Positions 46,814 to 56,653 are shown, counted from the first letter of the stretch. The stretch is DNA of 64,000 bases from an uncultured SAR116 cluster alpha proteobacterium (GCA_902578815.1 CACHEI010000004.1:1-64000); one strand, 5' to 3'. Made by a program: numbers and translations. The notes: a model not told the origin generated them from the sequence alone.

Positions 46814-47892
46814 TTTCCCTCTCCTCCAAATGTTGTGTTTTTATCCTGTCGAGATCTCGACAGATGCTTCGAACAACCCGGCACGGGAGGGTTGTCCGTT
46901 CCTCGCCGCACCAACTTTGCGCGGTAGAGTTTTTGATGATCCTTTGGGGAGTCCCCATTCTCGACCATATTGATAACAATTTCGACCAGTTGCTGTCCGG
47001 CAGATTGCAGAGGCTGTTTCATTGTGGATAGGGGGGGCTCTAGCCAGTTCCCGATCTCAAGTCCGTCATATCCGATGACAGATACTTCATGACCCGGCAC
47101 CAAACCGCAATCGCGGAGGGCGCGCATTGCCCCGATAGCAACATGGTCTGAAATACAACACACAGCAGTTGGCGGGTCAGCCAGCATAAGAAGGCTTCGC
47201 ATGGCGAAAGCACCGCCAGCAAAGCTGAGTTCAGCTTTCTGATGCAGGTCTGGATCAACCGTGATACCAGCCTTGACAAGTGCATCACGCCAGCCACGCG
47301 CGCGCTGTGATGAAAAATTATAACTCTCTTCTCCACCGATATGAGCAATACGTCGATGGCCTAACTCAATTAAGTGTGCCGTCATATCAGAAAAAGCAGT
47401 TGCATTATCAACATCGATCCAGGCGGCGGCCGCACTATCCATTGAACGACCGTGAGACACGAACGGAATTTTCAGTTCATGCAAGATTTTAAAACGAACA
47501 TCACGCGTAAGGGTCCGTGAAATGATCAGCCCGCTAACATGACGGGTACGTGAAATTTTTTGAAATATTTCGATCTCTTCTTCAATACTATCCGGCACTA
47601 GTAATGAAAAATCCCATCCCTTTGCGTTGAGCGCTCCGGCCATGCCTGCCATCAATTCAACCAAAAAAGATGAGTTAAACTGACCATCCGAGCGGGGCAT
47701 GACGTAAGCGATATTGTCAGCTTTGCCGGATGCTAGGCGGCGTGCGTGAGGATTTGGAAAATACCCAGTTTCACTAGCCGCCCTGCGCACAAGAGCCTTG
47801 GTATCTGCGGAAATATCCCGATAATCATTTAGCGCGCGTGACACTGTACTTTCGGACAGTTTTAATTGCTGCGCAATTGTATTTAGCTTCAT
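46810..47892 (-). CDS. LacI-family transcriptional regulator
   Basis: A 360-residue regulator. The N-terminal HTH is MKLNTIAQQLKLSESTVSRA, then LNDYRDISADTKALVRRAA with the hinge helix PNPHARRLASGKA. The periplasmic-binding-like effector domain (~60-330) has HIGGEESYNFSSQRARGW and VSVIGYDGLEIGNWLEPPLS. It heads the sugar operon and should repress it until a sugar-type ligand binds. Two matching operators lie just upstream. Confidence 0.95.
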   Translation of the reverse strand: MKLNTIAQQLKLSESTVSRALNDYRDISADTKALVRRAASETGYFPNPHARRLASGKADNIAYVMPRSDGQFNSSFLVELMAGMAGALNAKGWDFSLLVPDSIEEEIEIFQKISRTRHVSGLIISRTLTRDVRFKILHELKIPFVSHGRSMDSAAAAWIDVDNATAFSDMTAHLIELGHRRIAHIGGEESYNFSSQRARGWRDALVKAGITVDPDLHQKAELSFAGGAFAMRSLLMLADPPTAVCCISDHVAIGAMRALRDCGLVPGHEVSVIGYDGLEIGNWLEPPLSTMKQPLQSAGQQLVEIVINMVENGDSPKDHQKLYRAKLVRRGTDNPPVPGCSKHLSRSRQDKNTTFGGEGK

Positions 47893-47915
47893 TTGTCCCC
47901 CACCAAATACTTTAT

Positions 47916-47952
47916 GAAAGCGATTTCGGTGTCAACCGAAAACGCTTTCGGT
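47916..47952. promoter_or_regulatory. Twin LacI-type operators
   Basis: GAAAGCGATTTC (47916-47927) and ACCGAAAACGCTTTCGGT (47935-47952) share the pattern GAAA-N-CG-N-TTTC with the central CpG of LacI-family operators. They are 20 bp apart (about two helical turns) between the lacI-type gene and the divergent gene at 48012, so both directions could be controlled. Confidence 0.85.
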
Positions 47953-48011
47953 AAGTGTTGGTCTGGTCTACGATATTTTAAAATCAACAAAGAATGGCAT
48001 GAAAACTCCAA

Positions 48012-49841
48012 ATGAGACTGTCCTCTAAATCCTCGGTTCTTAATAAAGTAAGCAAACATCTAATCCGCCCCGAAGATAAAGAGAGTCTTTCCCTTGCCTC
48101 TGCTCCAGACAGCCAATCTCGTCTTTGTCTTGCTTGGCTTCTTAGAGAAATTCCTGAACACCCGGACCATGAGGACGCATGTTTGCTGGTTGAGCGCAAT
48201 GCCCCGACACCGACTAACAAATTTCTAAGAGCTGCTTTAACGGGCGCAAAAATGGATTTTGAGGGTATCTCTAACCTTTGGTCGATCTTCTGCCCAACAG
48301 CAGAAGCTGCAAGTAAAGACCCAAAAGCTATGGCGGCCAACCTAAAGGAACGACGACGCCTTTTTGCGATCAGGCCCTCAGTTTGCGGTCTCAAGGATCC
48401 TGCAAACGAGCTTTTGCTTACCACCAATGCACTTGTCTCACCACCACTAGACCCGGACTCTCCCTTTATACCAGATGACCTTCAACACGAGGCGCGAAGG
48501 ATATCGGACATGCCGCAAAGTTTTTGGTATGACCATCCTGTCCCACTTGATGCATCTCCGGAAGAAAATGAAATCTTATATGGCATAAAACAGCTTGATG
48601 AGGCCTTAAAACTGGAATACGACATGGGACATCTCCATTCTGGTGCGAAGATTGACCTCGCTATTTCGGTTTCTGTTACACACGAGGGGATGGAACAAAT
48701 TGCCGCGGACTATGTGCGCAATCTTGTCTGTACGCGTCTTAAGTTACGGCATCTGAGGGTATTTTTGTTTGACGAAGTACGCTGCCAGAAAATTATCAAA
48801 ACACTTTGTCCGGGCGACGACGCAGCTAGCACCGTGTTTGGCGTAAATGGGGCATATGGCCGCCATTACAGTTTTCTAAAAACCCTTCTCCTAATATGGC
48901 AACAGACAGTGAACCCAAATGCCTTATATACATTTAAATTTGACCTCGACCAGGTTTTTGATCAAACGGCGCTTTTGTCCTACACTGGTCAAACGGCGCT
49001 ACAGCATTTGATGAACCCAGCGTGGGGCGGAAGCGCAAGAGATCATGCCGGAAGGGAGGTTGATCTTGGGATGCTGGCTGGAGGGCTTGTTAATGGGCGC
49101 GATGCCAATGCGGGTTTGTTCGTACCCGATGTTCAGAGACCAAATAGCCTTCAGACTAAGACGGTTTTTTCCTCTAATCGTCTGTTTTGTCCTCAATGGC
49201 CCCAAGCAGTCTCCACCGAAGCTGAAATTATGCAAACTGAAGGAGGTTTCCAGCGCATCCACGTTACCGGAGGGACCACCGGAATCACTGCCCAGGCATT
49301 GCAACGATGGCGGCCATTCACACCTAGTTTTATCAACCGTGCCGAGGACCAGGCCTATACTCTTTCAGCAATTGAAGATAACGTATATCTAACTCACCTG
49401 CATGCAAACGGACTTATCATGCGACATGACAAGTTGGCCTTCGCAGGTAAGTCAATCGCCCACGCAGCACCCGGTAAGGCTATCGGAAATATTGAGCGGT
49501 TAATGTTGTTTAGTCGTTATGCAGCGCTACAAAAACTGTGCTTCGAGGAGATTCAATATCATTTTTGGCCCTTTACATCCTGCTTTATGCACTCCGAAGC
49601 GAAGACCCTAGCCGCGCTGATCTTCTTAATTGATGGATCATCAGCAGGAGGGCGTTTTGTTCATGAAGGTGCACCGAGACTCATGAAATGTTTAGAATTC
49701 TGCGAAATCGATATGGAGGCTAGACTCCAATGTGAAAGGCGCGGTTGGGACAATATATATGAGGCTCTGTCAGCTAAGCGGTATTCAAAAACCAGTCTAA
49801 CCAGCATAATCGTTGGCGCTGCAGCAGATCACTTAGCCTGA
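48012..49841 (+). CDS. Probable GT-A-type glycosyltransferase divergent from the sugar operon
   Basis: A 609-residue soluble protein without signal peptide. It was not assigned to a named family. ALYTFKFDLDQVFDQ (DLD at ~311-313) looks like a metal-binding DxD motif, INRAEDQAYTLS (~441-452) like the GT-A ED motif, and MRHDK (~470) could give the late His. The N-terminal ~160 residues are a separate helical region with PTPTNKFLRAALTGAKMDFE. It shares a promoter region with two LacI-type operators, so it is likely co-regulated with uptake and hydrolysis of a glycoside. It might remake or extend that compound (inference). Confidence 0.5.
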   Translation: MRLSSKSSVLNKVSKHLIRPEDKESLSLASAPDSQSRLCLAWLLREIPEHPDHEDACLLVERNAPTPTNKFLRAALTGAKMDFEGISNLWSIFCPTAEAASKDPKAMAANLKERRRLFAIRPSVCGLKDPANELLLTTNALVSPPLDPDSPFIPDDLQHEARRISDMPQSFWYDHPVPLDASPEENEILYGIKQLDEALKLEYDMGHLHSGAKIDLAISVSVTHEGMEQIAADYVRNLVCTRLKLRHLRVFLFDEVRCQKIIKTLCPGDDAASTVFGVNGAYGRHYSFLKTLLLIWQQTVNPNALYTFKFDLDQVFDQTALLSYTGQTALQHLMNPAWGGSARDHAGREVDLGMLAGGLVNGRDANAGLFVPDVQRPNSLQTKTVFSSNRLFCPQWPQAVSTEAEIMQTEGGFQRIHVTGGTTGITAQALQRWRPFTPSFINRAEDQAYTLSAIEDNVYLTHLHANGLIMRHDKLAFAGKSIAHAAPGKAIGNIERLMLFSRYAALQKLCFEEIQYHFWPFTSCFMHSEAKTLAALIFLIDGSSAGGRFVHEGAPRLMKCLEFCEIDMEARLQCERRGWDNIYEALSAKRYSKTSLTSIIVGAAADHLA

Positions 49842-50390
49842 TGGAAATTCCGCGAGGCGCTGACCTGCTAGGAAAATGTTCAAAAAACATACATAACTCC
49901 AACAAATGATTTCTTATCACCCATATTGGTCAACTTGTAGGAATGGAATTTGGGGCGCCGTTTTAAATTTAGGCGTCGATAACTAAGATCAAGTTAAAAC
50001 AAGTGAAATGCACCTCATAACGGTTCCGTACTGGCCAAACATATATTATTTACATCGGGTAGCAAAACTTCATCTTAGCAGCAATAAAGCCACCATATTT
50101 TCTGCATTAAGCGCAAATTGAAGACCTCATTTTTTAATGATCAACTTTAACCATTTTCAGAGGAAGGCATAATCGCACTCCCGTCCTACTAATGCTTGTC
50201 AAAAAGAGATGGTTGTATCGTTAAATAACTGGCAATATATCTAGCCCTCCCAAGAAAAATGTTGCAGTTCGCCATATAGCCTAAGGACAACAGCAGCTTT
50301 TATTCCCCCAATGAGATGGTGTGCATCATAATAAGAACAATGAGGTTGATATTTTGCCTTATTGGATTCCAGGGATAAACAAGTCAACAC
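49842..50390. other. Intergenic, no gene seen
   Basis: An AT-rich 549-bp stretch between two convergent genes. Frames are short and random-looking. I see no repeat, RNA gene or clear terminator. Confidence 0.5.
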
Positions 50391-51176
50391 TCACTTTCGC
50401 AAGGCCAGAAGCCCAACCCCCGTCGTCTCAAAACCTCCATCAACAGAAATACACTGTCCGGTGATGTAGCTTGATTTGTTCGAAGCAAGAAAAAAAATTG
50501 TCTCTGCTATTTCTGTTTCAGTACCGTAACGGTTCAGAGGAATAGCCTCATGATAGGCATCAACGATGTCTGGCGTATGCACTGCCACCGCCAATTTGGT
50601 GCGCACCGGGCCAGGAGCAACGCAATTAACCCTGATATTATATTCACCCAGTTCAGCTGCTTGCTGCTGTGTTAGATGAATAACGGCAGCTTTAGAAGTT
50701 CCATAGGCTGTTCGCAGTGTTGAGGCCCTAAGACCAGATATTGAAGCAATGTTTATGATCGCACCACTACTTTTCTTGAGGTGAGGTATCGATGCTTGAG
50801 AACACAGAAAAACGCCATCAAGGTTTGTTGCCATCACAGCTCGCCAACTATCAAAGCTAGTCTCCTCGATGGGTTCAAAATCAGCGACACCAGCATTATT
50901 TACTAATGCAGTCACAGATCCAGTCCAGGCATTTGCAACAAACATCATTTTAGCAACAGATTCTGGTTCTGAAACATCACACACAATTGCTTTTACTGTA
51001 TTGCCTTCGCGTTCTTCAACAACCTTATCCAGTTCTTCAGAATCTCGATCCACCATAGCCACATGCCACCCTTCTGAGATGAAAAGATCTGAAGTAGCTA
51101 ATCCAATGCCTCTTGCAGCACCGGTTACAATCACCATTTTCGTTTGATCATTTGTTCTTAAGGCTGTTTTGTTCAT
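50391..51176 (-). CDS. Short-chain dehydrogenase/reductase
   Basis: Start placed at ATG 51176, 8 nt after AAGG; another in-frame ATG is at 51197. A classical SDR of ~261 residues: VTGAARGIGLATSDLF (NAD(P) binding), NNAGVADFEP, catalytic Ser in NIASISGLRAS and YGTSK. The end (ITGQCISVDGGFETTGVG) is typical. An Asp after the second strand (MVDRDSEELD) suggests NAD(H) preference. The substrate is unknown; a VOC gene is divergent 81 bp away. Confidence 0.92.
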   Translation of the reverse strand: MNKTALRTNDQTKMVIVTGAARGIGLATSDLFISEGWHVAMVDRDSEELDKVVEEREGNTVKAIVCDVSEPESVAKMMFVANAWTGSVTALVNNAGVADFEPIEETSFDSWRAVMATNLDGVFLCSQASIPHLKKSSGAIINIASISGLRASTLRTAYGTSKAAVIHLTQQQAAELGEYNIRVNCVAPGPVRTKLAVAVHTPDIVDAYHEAIPLNRYGTETEIAETIFFLASNKSSYITGQCISVDGGFETTGVGLLALRK

Positions 51177-51257
51177 CACCATTACCTTGTTAATCATTAG
51201 TAGTTACAATGAAGTTTCACTTAGCGGGTAATTTATACCACCAACAAGGAGACCAGG

Positions 51258-51683
51258 ATGAAACTCAGACTCCATCATATCAATCTCTCGACCACCGATG
51301 TTGAGCATATGAACAATTTTTATCAACGTATATTGGGATTGAGTGAAGAACATGAGGACCTCCCAGTTCTCGAAAAAAAGAAAGGTTATGCAGGTGATGT
51401 CGCATTTATCTCGGATGGAAACATTCAAACTCACTTAGCGACTCGTGATATTGAGGCAGGATTCCGAACTGGTATGGTCGTCAATCCTGTTTCAAGAGGA
51501 CACATAGCTTACAGGTGTGACGATATAGAAACCTTCAAAGCACATCTCGATGACAACGAAGTGCACTATTCAGATTGGGGTGAACGCGCTGTTGCTGGCT
51601 GGCATCAAATTTTTTTCTACGATCCAGAGGGGAATGTAATAGAAGTTCATCAAGTTCGTGACGAAGCCAAGCAAAGCGTATAA
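51258..51683 (+). CDS. VOC (glyoxalase/dioxygenase fold) protein
   Basis: A 141-residue two-module VOC domain: LRLHHINLSTTDVEHMNNFY, RGHIAYRCDDIETFKAHL and IFFYDPEGNVIEVHQV. Metal-ligand candidates are the first His (HHINL), the His in GHIAYR and the final Glu (IEVHQ). Family members include lyases, isomerases and extradiol dioxygenases, so the reaction cannot be named. It starts divergently from the SDR gene, and the two may act on one compound. Confidence 0.88.
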   Translation: MKLRLHHINLSTTDVEHMNNFYQRILGLSEEHEDLPVLEKKKGYAGDVAFISDGNIQTHLATRDIEAGFRTGMVVNPVSRGHIAYRCDDIETFKAHLDDNEVHYSDWGERAVAGWHQIFFYDPEGNVIEVHQVRDEAKQSV

Positions 51684-51707
51684 GACTGCACCTCAGGAGA
51701 GGATTAA

Positions 51708-52124
51708 ATGCGTTCGTTCATAACTATCATTCTGATTATGGTCACTATTCATCCAATTAATGCGGATACAACAAACAGAGCTTTGCAAATTTCCCCAGTC
51801 CCAGGACTTTTTGTTGGAGGTGTTGGTCTGATCTGCAAAAGCTCTCAGGGTAATGATGCGTTCATTTTGCTAACTAAAGATCGTGAAACAGCAGGAAGCG
51901 CTTTGTTTGAGGGCGATGATGTCACTTACGACATGATGCCTTTAAAGAGGAAAACACCTGATTTATATACCTATTCTGCCAATGTAAATTTCGTTATCAA
52001 CAGGCAGAGCCTCGCGCTTGAGACAGATAGGGGGAGTTATTCATGTAAAATTCAGAATATCAGCGACCTCCATAAAGCAGCAGAGAGATACCTTAGAATG
52101 CTTTTAAGCAAGAACAAGATTTGA
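51708..52124 (+). CDS. Small exported hypothetical protein
   Basis: Starts 24 bp after the VOC stop behind AGGAGAGG. A signal peptide (~1-20: FITIILIMVTIHPINADTTN) precedes ~118 residues, beta-rich, with two Cys (LICKSSQG and SYSCKIQN) that could pair. No recognised family. Probably periplasmic. Confidence 0.65.
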   Translation: MRSFITIILIMVTIHPINADTTNRALQISPVPGLFVGGVGLICKSSQGNDAFILLTKDRETAGSALFEGDDVTYDMMPLKRKTPDLYTYSANVNFVINRQSLALETDRGSYSCKIQNISDLHKAAERYLRMLLSKNKI

Positions 52125-52356
52125 CCAATAAAGCAAATTTGCAGGTATGTAACGGTCCAGCCTCAACATAATGCAAAAGACTATGCAAACTTTAGACCAC
52201 TGAAGGTATTTTGATATCGATAGTGCTAAGGGCATTTACATGCTGACAATAAGTTATTGATGTCCAATTTGAACACAATATCAAGTTGACAAAATCCATT
52301 GTTATCCGCGACGGTGTTGCATCAGATTGACATCGAACCTTTGTTCGGAGGAATGA

Positions 52357-52818
52357 ATGGTTAATAAAAGTATTAGCATCGTTATTTTATTGGTTTTTTT
52401 TTCAACCATTTCTGTTGCTTCAGCCAATACGGATAAACTCGACAACATTGCAGCATGTTCGGGCATAGTTCTTGGTAACGGGGCTGTGGATTTTTTTCTG
52501 GGAGATGAAGCATCATTTGATTCTGCAGCAAATATTGCCTATACCGCTTACCTTTCTGAGGTATTTACCGGTGGTTACGAACAGTCTGATTTAGAAATTG
52601 CAGACACAATTCTCGGTGGAAATACTGATAAGGTAATTGTTGCCTACAATACTGATGCGTTTTCAAACGAGCTTTATGAGGAGATCGTTTCTTGCTATCG
52701 ATTAATTTCGACCCAGTTAATTGAAAGAGGCGAATCTATTTACCAAAATAATGATAAATGGGCAGATTTGAAAGAAAAAAGCATAGCCACAATCAAACGA
52801 ATGTTGAAAGCGGGATAG
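52357..52818 (+). CDS. Small exported hypothetical protein
   Basis: CGGAGGA precedes ATG 52357. A signal peptide (~1-23, SVASA cleavage) leads a ~130-residue helical domain with two Cys (AACSGIVL and IVSCYRLI). This looks like the four-helix small periplasmic proteins common in marine alphaproteobacteria. Function unknown. Confidence 0.65.
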   Translation: MVNKSISIVILLVFFSTISVASANTDKLDNIAACSGIVLGNGAVDFFLGDEASFDSAANIAYTAYLSEVFTGGYEQSDLEIADTILGGNTDKVIVAYNTDAFSNELYEEIVSCYRLISTQLIERGESIYQNNDKWADLKEKSIATIKRMLKAG

Positions 52819-53081
52819 TGGCTTATCGCTGAAACGACTTTAATTGAAGCGCTATTAATAGCCATAGCTACTAAGTTATTGCCCGGAAAATTTTAATGTT
52901 TGAGCTGTAGTTGTGAAGACTGCAGCCTTGATCACAGACGGACACACGTAAACAACCCGAGTGATCGTTTTCAGCTGCGTCATCAGCGAACTGTTAATGC
53001 CATTAACGCTTTAACAGATAGGTGTGCTGTATCTGGTAATCAAATAAGCTTCTGAAATACGTCCATCACGTGTTGGTGTAG

Positions 53082-53879
53082 ATCTTCAGTCAAAATGCCA
53101 AACGTGAGTTAATCGAAATTAGTTTTATTAGCGACGATCTTGACAGCTTTGGCTTGCCAGCCCTTGAGTGGACGCTTGTCGGACATTGGCCAGGCGGGCT
53201 CCACATCGCAATGGTTATCGCTACGGGTTTCTTTGCCGCATTCTGTGATTCTAATCTGGCTGCCATCACTGCCGTTGGCGCCATAATGATGCCAAAGATG
53301 CTTGAACAGGTTATCCAAAGACCGTTGTGATCGCATTGGCAGCATCGGTAGCTATTCCAGAAGCGCTCATAACACAGTCGAATGCTGCCATTTTATTTAG
53401 CGCATTAACCAATATGCCTGTCTCAAAGACTTTGGCCGCGGGTTTGTGCAATTTTTTTGACCCTGTCAGAATTGGCTGTCGTGGCAGGTGTTTGGGCCAT
53501 ATTTATGGGATTTTTCATCCGCAAGGAACCAACCGTTAAGTCACTTGGCCTCGCATCGAAGAAAACGGTAACAATTGCAGCTATCATTTTTGCAATCATC
53601 GCGACAGCTTTTTTTCTAAGTGTCGTACCGATCTTTAGCAAAATCATACAGAAAATATTTAGTTATTTCAACAATATGGGAGAAAATTTCACCCTCCACT
53701 GGATGGCGCTTGCAATCATTTGCCTGTTGCTTGGTACTTTTTTTGAGATAGTTCCAGTTTTATATCTTACCGTGCCGATTTTTGTAGTGATTACAATATC
53801 CTTTAAGCGGAGGTTGCTGCATCTCTATGTCATATTTGTTGTTTTTGGAGGAATTGGTAAGATTAAACCACAATTCTGA
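53082..53879 (+). pseudogene. Decayed TRAP transporter large permease (DctM)
   Basis: Three segments in two frames together resemble DctM. Frame 1 (53082-53330) gives LVGHWPGGLHIAMVIATGFF, FCDSNLAAITAVGAIMMPKM, then a stop. Another frame (~53327-53450) continues with AASVAIPEALI and FSALTNMPVSKTLAAG, matching the next DctM segment. A third segment (53457-53879) gives membrane helices ending MALAIICLLLGTFFEIVPVL, then YLTVPIFVVI. The N-terminal half is missing. No DctP or DctQ gene is near. Confidence 0.7.
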
Positions 53880-54320
53880 ATTGATATTAACACAACTGCA
53901 GGTGTCATTCAGGAAATCTCAGCTAGCATGTTCCGCGAAGTGCTACTTTTTGAAGTTATTAAGATTTTCTGAGGGATAACAGTGATCTTCAATCCTGGAG
54001 CCTCAACTTGGGTACCGTCGCTTTTAACCAACAAAACGTTGAGAGTTTTAGAGGGATCGTGCAATCACTCAAGACCTGGATCCGGGCCTCATCGCCCTAA
54101 GTGAGGTCAATGCATACTGGAGAAGATATTTTTAATCAATGTCTGCGTCAAAACCATTGTAATCAATCACAGCAAAAGAAGAGTAGCGTAAAAAGTCTAA
54201 AAATGCGGTTAAGTAATACTTTGTAACTCTGGAATTTAATTATTTTTGCAGCGCTGTTTTGCATCACCTGTGAAGCCTTAAATAGATAATTAACATACAC
54301 AAATATGTAACCATCTGAAT
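53880..54320. other. Intergenic between the dctM pseudogene and the tRNA-Arg element
   Basis: No plausible gene found. It presumably is old chromosomal DNA that lay beyond tRNA-Arg before the element inserted. Confidence 0.45.
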
Positions 54321-54372
54321 TTATGGCGATTCCGGGAGGACTCGAACCCCCAACCTGCTGATTAGAAGTCAG
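54321..54372. repeat. Attachment site, distal copy of the tRNA-Arg 3' end
   Basis: Identical over 52 bp to 60515-60566. It lacks the tRNA 5' half, so it is an att site, not a gene. Confidence 0.95.
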
Positions 54373-54500
54373 TAGAAACGATGTTTTATGCTGTATTAAT
54401 CTGTTTGTTTCCTGCTGCATAAATGCAGTAATTACAATAGGATATTGTTTACCGCTGTATAAATATGTAAGATAGAATCCATCTTAAGCAAACCGGTTTT

Positions 54501-54521
54501 GTAGCCCCGGTGTAGCCCCAG
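54501..54521. promoter_or_regulatory. Candidate integrase arm site, left end
   Basis: A 21-bp sequence made of two TGTAGCCCC units recurs exactly at 60454-60474, near the other element end. It lies 12 bp before the integrase start, where binding could also repress int. Confidence 0.6.
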
Positions 54522-54532
54522 ATGGAGGATAT

Positions 54533-55690
54533 GTGAAACTCACAGACAGGCAAATCCAACTAACCAAGCCGCCTCGCTCTGGAAGGATTACCCTTACCGA
54601 TGGGAATGGTCTGCAGCTCCGCATTACCTCCAGTAACAAAAGGAGCTGGTCACTCCAATACCGATATCAAGGCTCCATGCGTAAATACACAATTGGAACC
54701 TATCCAGAAACAAGCTTAAAGGCTGCGCGAGCTAAAACCACCACCCTTCGGGCTGAGGTTCAAGCTGGCGGTGACCCTCAGACCATTAAGAAAGGCTCAC
54801 GGTCACCCTCCTCCACAAATGTTGAGGAATGCTTTGAGGAGTATTTGCGTGATCATTTGAAGGTGCACCTCAAAAGCTGGCCTGAGTATGAGCGAGCTAT
54901 GCGCAAAGATGTCTTGCCCTTCATTGGTCAAACGGAGCTAATCTTCGTCGATAAGGCGACAATCCGGGCTGTTATAAGGCGAATTACCAATCGTGGCAGA
55001 ATGGTTCTAGCTAACCGTGTTCTCCAATATATCGCCAGAATGCTGAAATGGGCCGTTGGGGTTGGCTATATCAACACAAATCCTGCTGCAGATATCCCAA
55101 AACCGTCCAAGGAGCACTCCAGAGAGCGTGTTCTAACCCTTGATGAGGTAAGGGCTATTTTAGCTGCTTGCGACTCTCTCGCGGACTCACAGGCGTGTTT
55201 TGTAAAGTTCTTATTGTTCTCGGGGCAACGTCTCAATGAAATTGCCAAGCTTACTTCGCATGAAATCATGGATGATCACATCGCCATACCGCGTGATCGC
55301 AACAAATCTGGGGAGACTATCATCACGCCCCTGCTCCCGCACCTAAAAGAGATAATCGATCGATGCCCACGGGGTAACGGTCCGTATATATTCTCGACGA
55401 CATTTGGTGAAAAGCCACTTTCTGGCTTCTCTCAAATCAAATCGACTCTTCAAAAACAGAGCGGAACAAGGAATTGGACATTTCATGATTTTAGGCGAAG
55501 CATGGCAACAATATTGGCAGATTCTGGCCTTGATCAGTTTGCAATCAAATATGCACTAAATCATAAAGACAGCAGTGTGACTGGCGTTTATGACAGATCA
55601 CATCACCAAAAGTGGAAAACTTTGGCACTAGCTCAATGGTATAATTTGGTTTCTAGTAAACAGAAAGCTGACCTAGCTTACTGCTTTTAA
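54533..55690 (+). CDS. int: Tyrosine recombinase, P4-type integrase
   Basis: GTG start at 54533 behind GGAGG. 385 residues: an N-terminal DUF4102 arm-binding domain (~1-90, LTDGNGLQLRITSSNKRSWS), a core-binding SAM-like domain (~95-190) and a catalytic domain (~195-375). Catalytic residues are visible: Arg in LLFSGQRLNEIAKL, HDFRR (His and Arg), NHKDSSVTGVYDRS with the late His and the Tyr nucleophile. It should recombine the 52-bp att sites. The end overlaps the convergent methyltransferase gene by 18 bp. Confidence 0.95.
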   Translation: MKLTDRQIQLTKPPRSGRITLTDGNGLQLRITSSNKRSWSLQYRYQGSMRKYTIGTYPETSLKAARAKTTTLRAEVQAGGDPQTIKKGSRSPSSTNVEECFEEYLRDHLKVHLKSWPEYERAMRKDVLPFIGQTELIFVDKATIRAVIRRITNRGRMVLANRVLQYIARMLKWAVGVGYINTNPAADIPKPSKEHSRERVLTLDEVRAILAACDSLADSQACFVKFLLFSGQRLNEIAKLTSHEIMDDHIAIPRDRNKSGETIITPLLPHLKEIIDRCPRGNGPYIFSTTFGEKPLSGFSQIKSTLQKQSGTRNWTFHDFRRSMATILADSGLDQFAIKYALNHKDSSVTGVYDRSHHQKWKTLALAQWYNLVSSKQKADLAYCF

Positions 55691-56617
55691 GTGGCTATCT
55701 TTTTTACTGTTTTGTGTCTGAGCAATTTGTCGGATTGGTTCCAGAGCAGCTAATCTATTACCAATAAATCGCGCCAAAGGTGGAGCTACTGCATTGCCAA
55801 TGAGTCGCCCTCTGCGACCGTCCAGCCCTCTGGGAACCCCATTAGTGTCTCGCACTCTTCCCAAGTCAAGTTTCTGGCCACAAAGAATTGGTCGGTCGGT
55901 ATGACCTCCCTGATGTCGTCCAGTTTGGGCACGTATCGTGGGGCTGTAGCCTCTCGCTTTGGTATACCCGAACCCTCCGCGACGCTGAACCAAAAGCGGA
56001 GCGTCTGAAATAAACTCTTCCTGAAAAGAGGGTCCATTTTCCCTCCACGCCCCGCTCTCCTTTCCCGACGAATTATTCCCAGACAGTTCGCAGCCGTCAG
56101 AATAGAATTCGTATATACAATCGGACTGATAACATCCAATAATGAAGACTCTCTCACGATTGTGGGGGATACCCGATTGGAGAAGGTTGCTCGAAAACCA
56201 TATCCCCAGATACCCGATCTTTTCCAATTCGTCGATAACTGACTCAAACGCTGTGCCTTCATCTGAGCTGAGGAGGCCCGAGACATTTTCAAGGACAATC
56301 CAATTTGGCTTAACCTCTCTAACAAGTTCTGCAAACCGATAGAATAAGCCACTTCGTCGACCGCTAATTCCTTCCCGTTGGGCGTTTGCATTGCTGAGGT
56401 CTTGACAGGGCCATCCTGCAGCCCAAACGTCAGCTTTAGGGATGGCTGTGGATTTGAGGGTGTTGATGTCTTCATGTAGCGGAACCTCCGGCCAATGTCT
56501 CTTCAAAACTTTCTGGCAATATTTGTCTTTTTCACAATGGAAAACCGGGTCAATTCCAGCTTGCTGAAAACCCAAATCAAATCCACCAATACCAGCAAAG
56601 AAACTTGCTAATTTCAT
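55673..56617 (-). CDS. DNA cytosine-5 methyltransferase, C-terminal motif scrambled
   Basis: Start set at ATG 56617 (MKLASFFAGIGGFDLGFQ); GTG 56632 is an alternative. Motif I FAGIGGFDLGF, motif IV GWPCQDLSNA with the catalytic Cys, motif VI ENVSGLL, motif VIII HNRERVFIIG and motif X GNAVAPPLARFIGNRL are intact, about 314 residues. Motif IX should lie just before X but is found in another frame (RNLTWEECETLMGFPEGWT, ~55810-55870), so two compensating one-base shifts are likely. It may be damaged or mis-sequenced. Paired with the divergent HNH nuclease it would form a type II restriction-modification system. Confidence 0.85.
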   Translation of the reverse strand: MKLASFFAGIGGFDLGFQQAGIDPVFHCEKDKYCQKVLKRHWPEVPLHEDINTLKSTAIPKADVWAAGWPCQDLSNANAQREGISGRRSGLFYRFAELVREVKPNWIVLENVSGLLSSDEGTAFESVIDELEKIGYLGIWFSSNLLQSGIPHNRERVFIIGCYQSDCIYEFYSDGCELSGNNSSGKESGAWRENGPSFQEEFISDAPLLVQRRGGFGYTKARGYSPTIRAQTGRHQGGHTDRPILCGQKLDLGRVRDTNGVPRGLDGRRGRLIGNAVAPPLARFIGNRLAALEPIRQIAQTQNSKKDSHLKAVS

Positions 56618-56653
56618 TTTAGTAATAGCCACGCTGAATTAAATATCTAACCA

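Noticed and set aside
54321..54372. Second tRNA-Arg gene
   Set aside because: Only the 3' part is present; it is the distal att repeat.
55786..56475. 229-residue frame overlapping the methyltransferase on the same strand
   Set aside because: Only its end resembles a real motif (motif IX); the rest is a frame shadow. Explained by indels in the methyltransferase gene.
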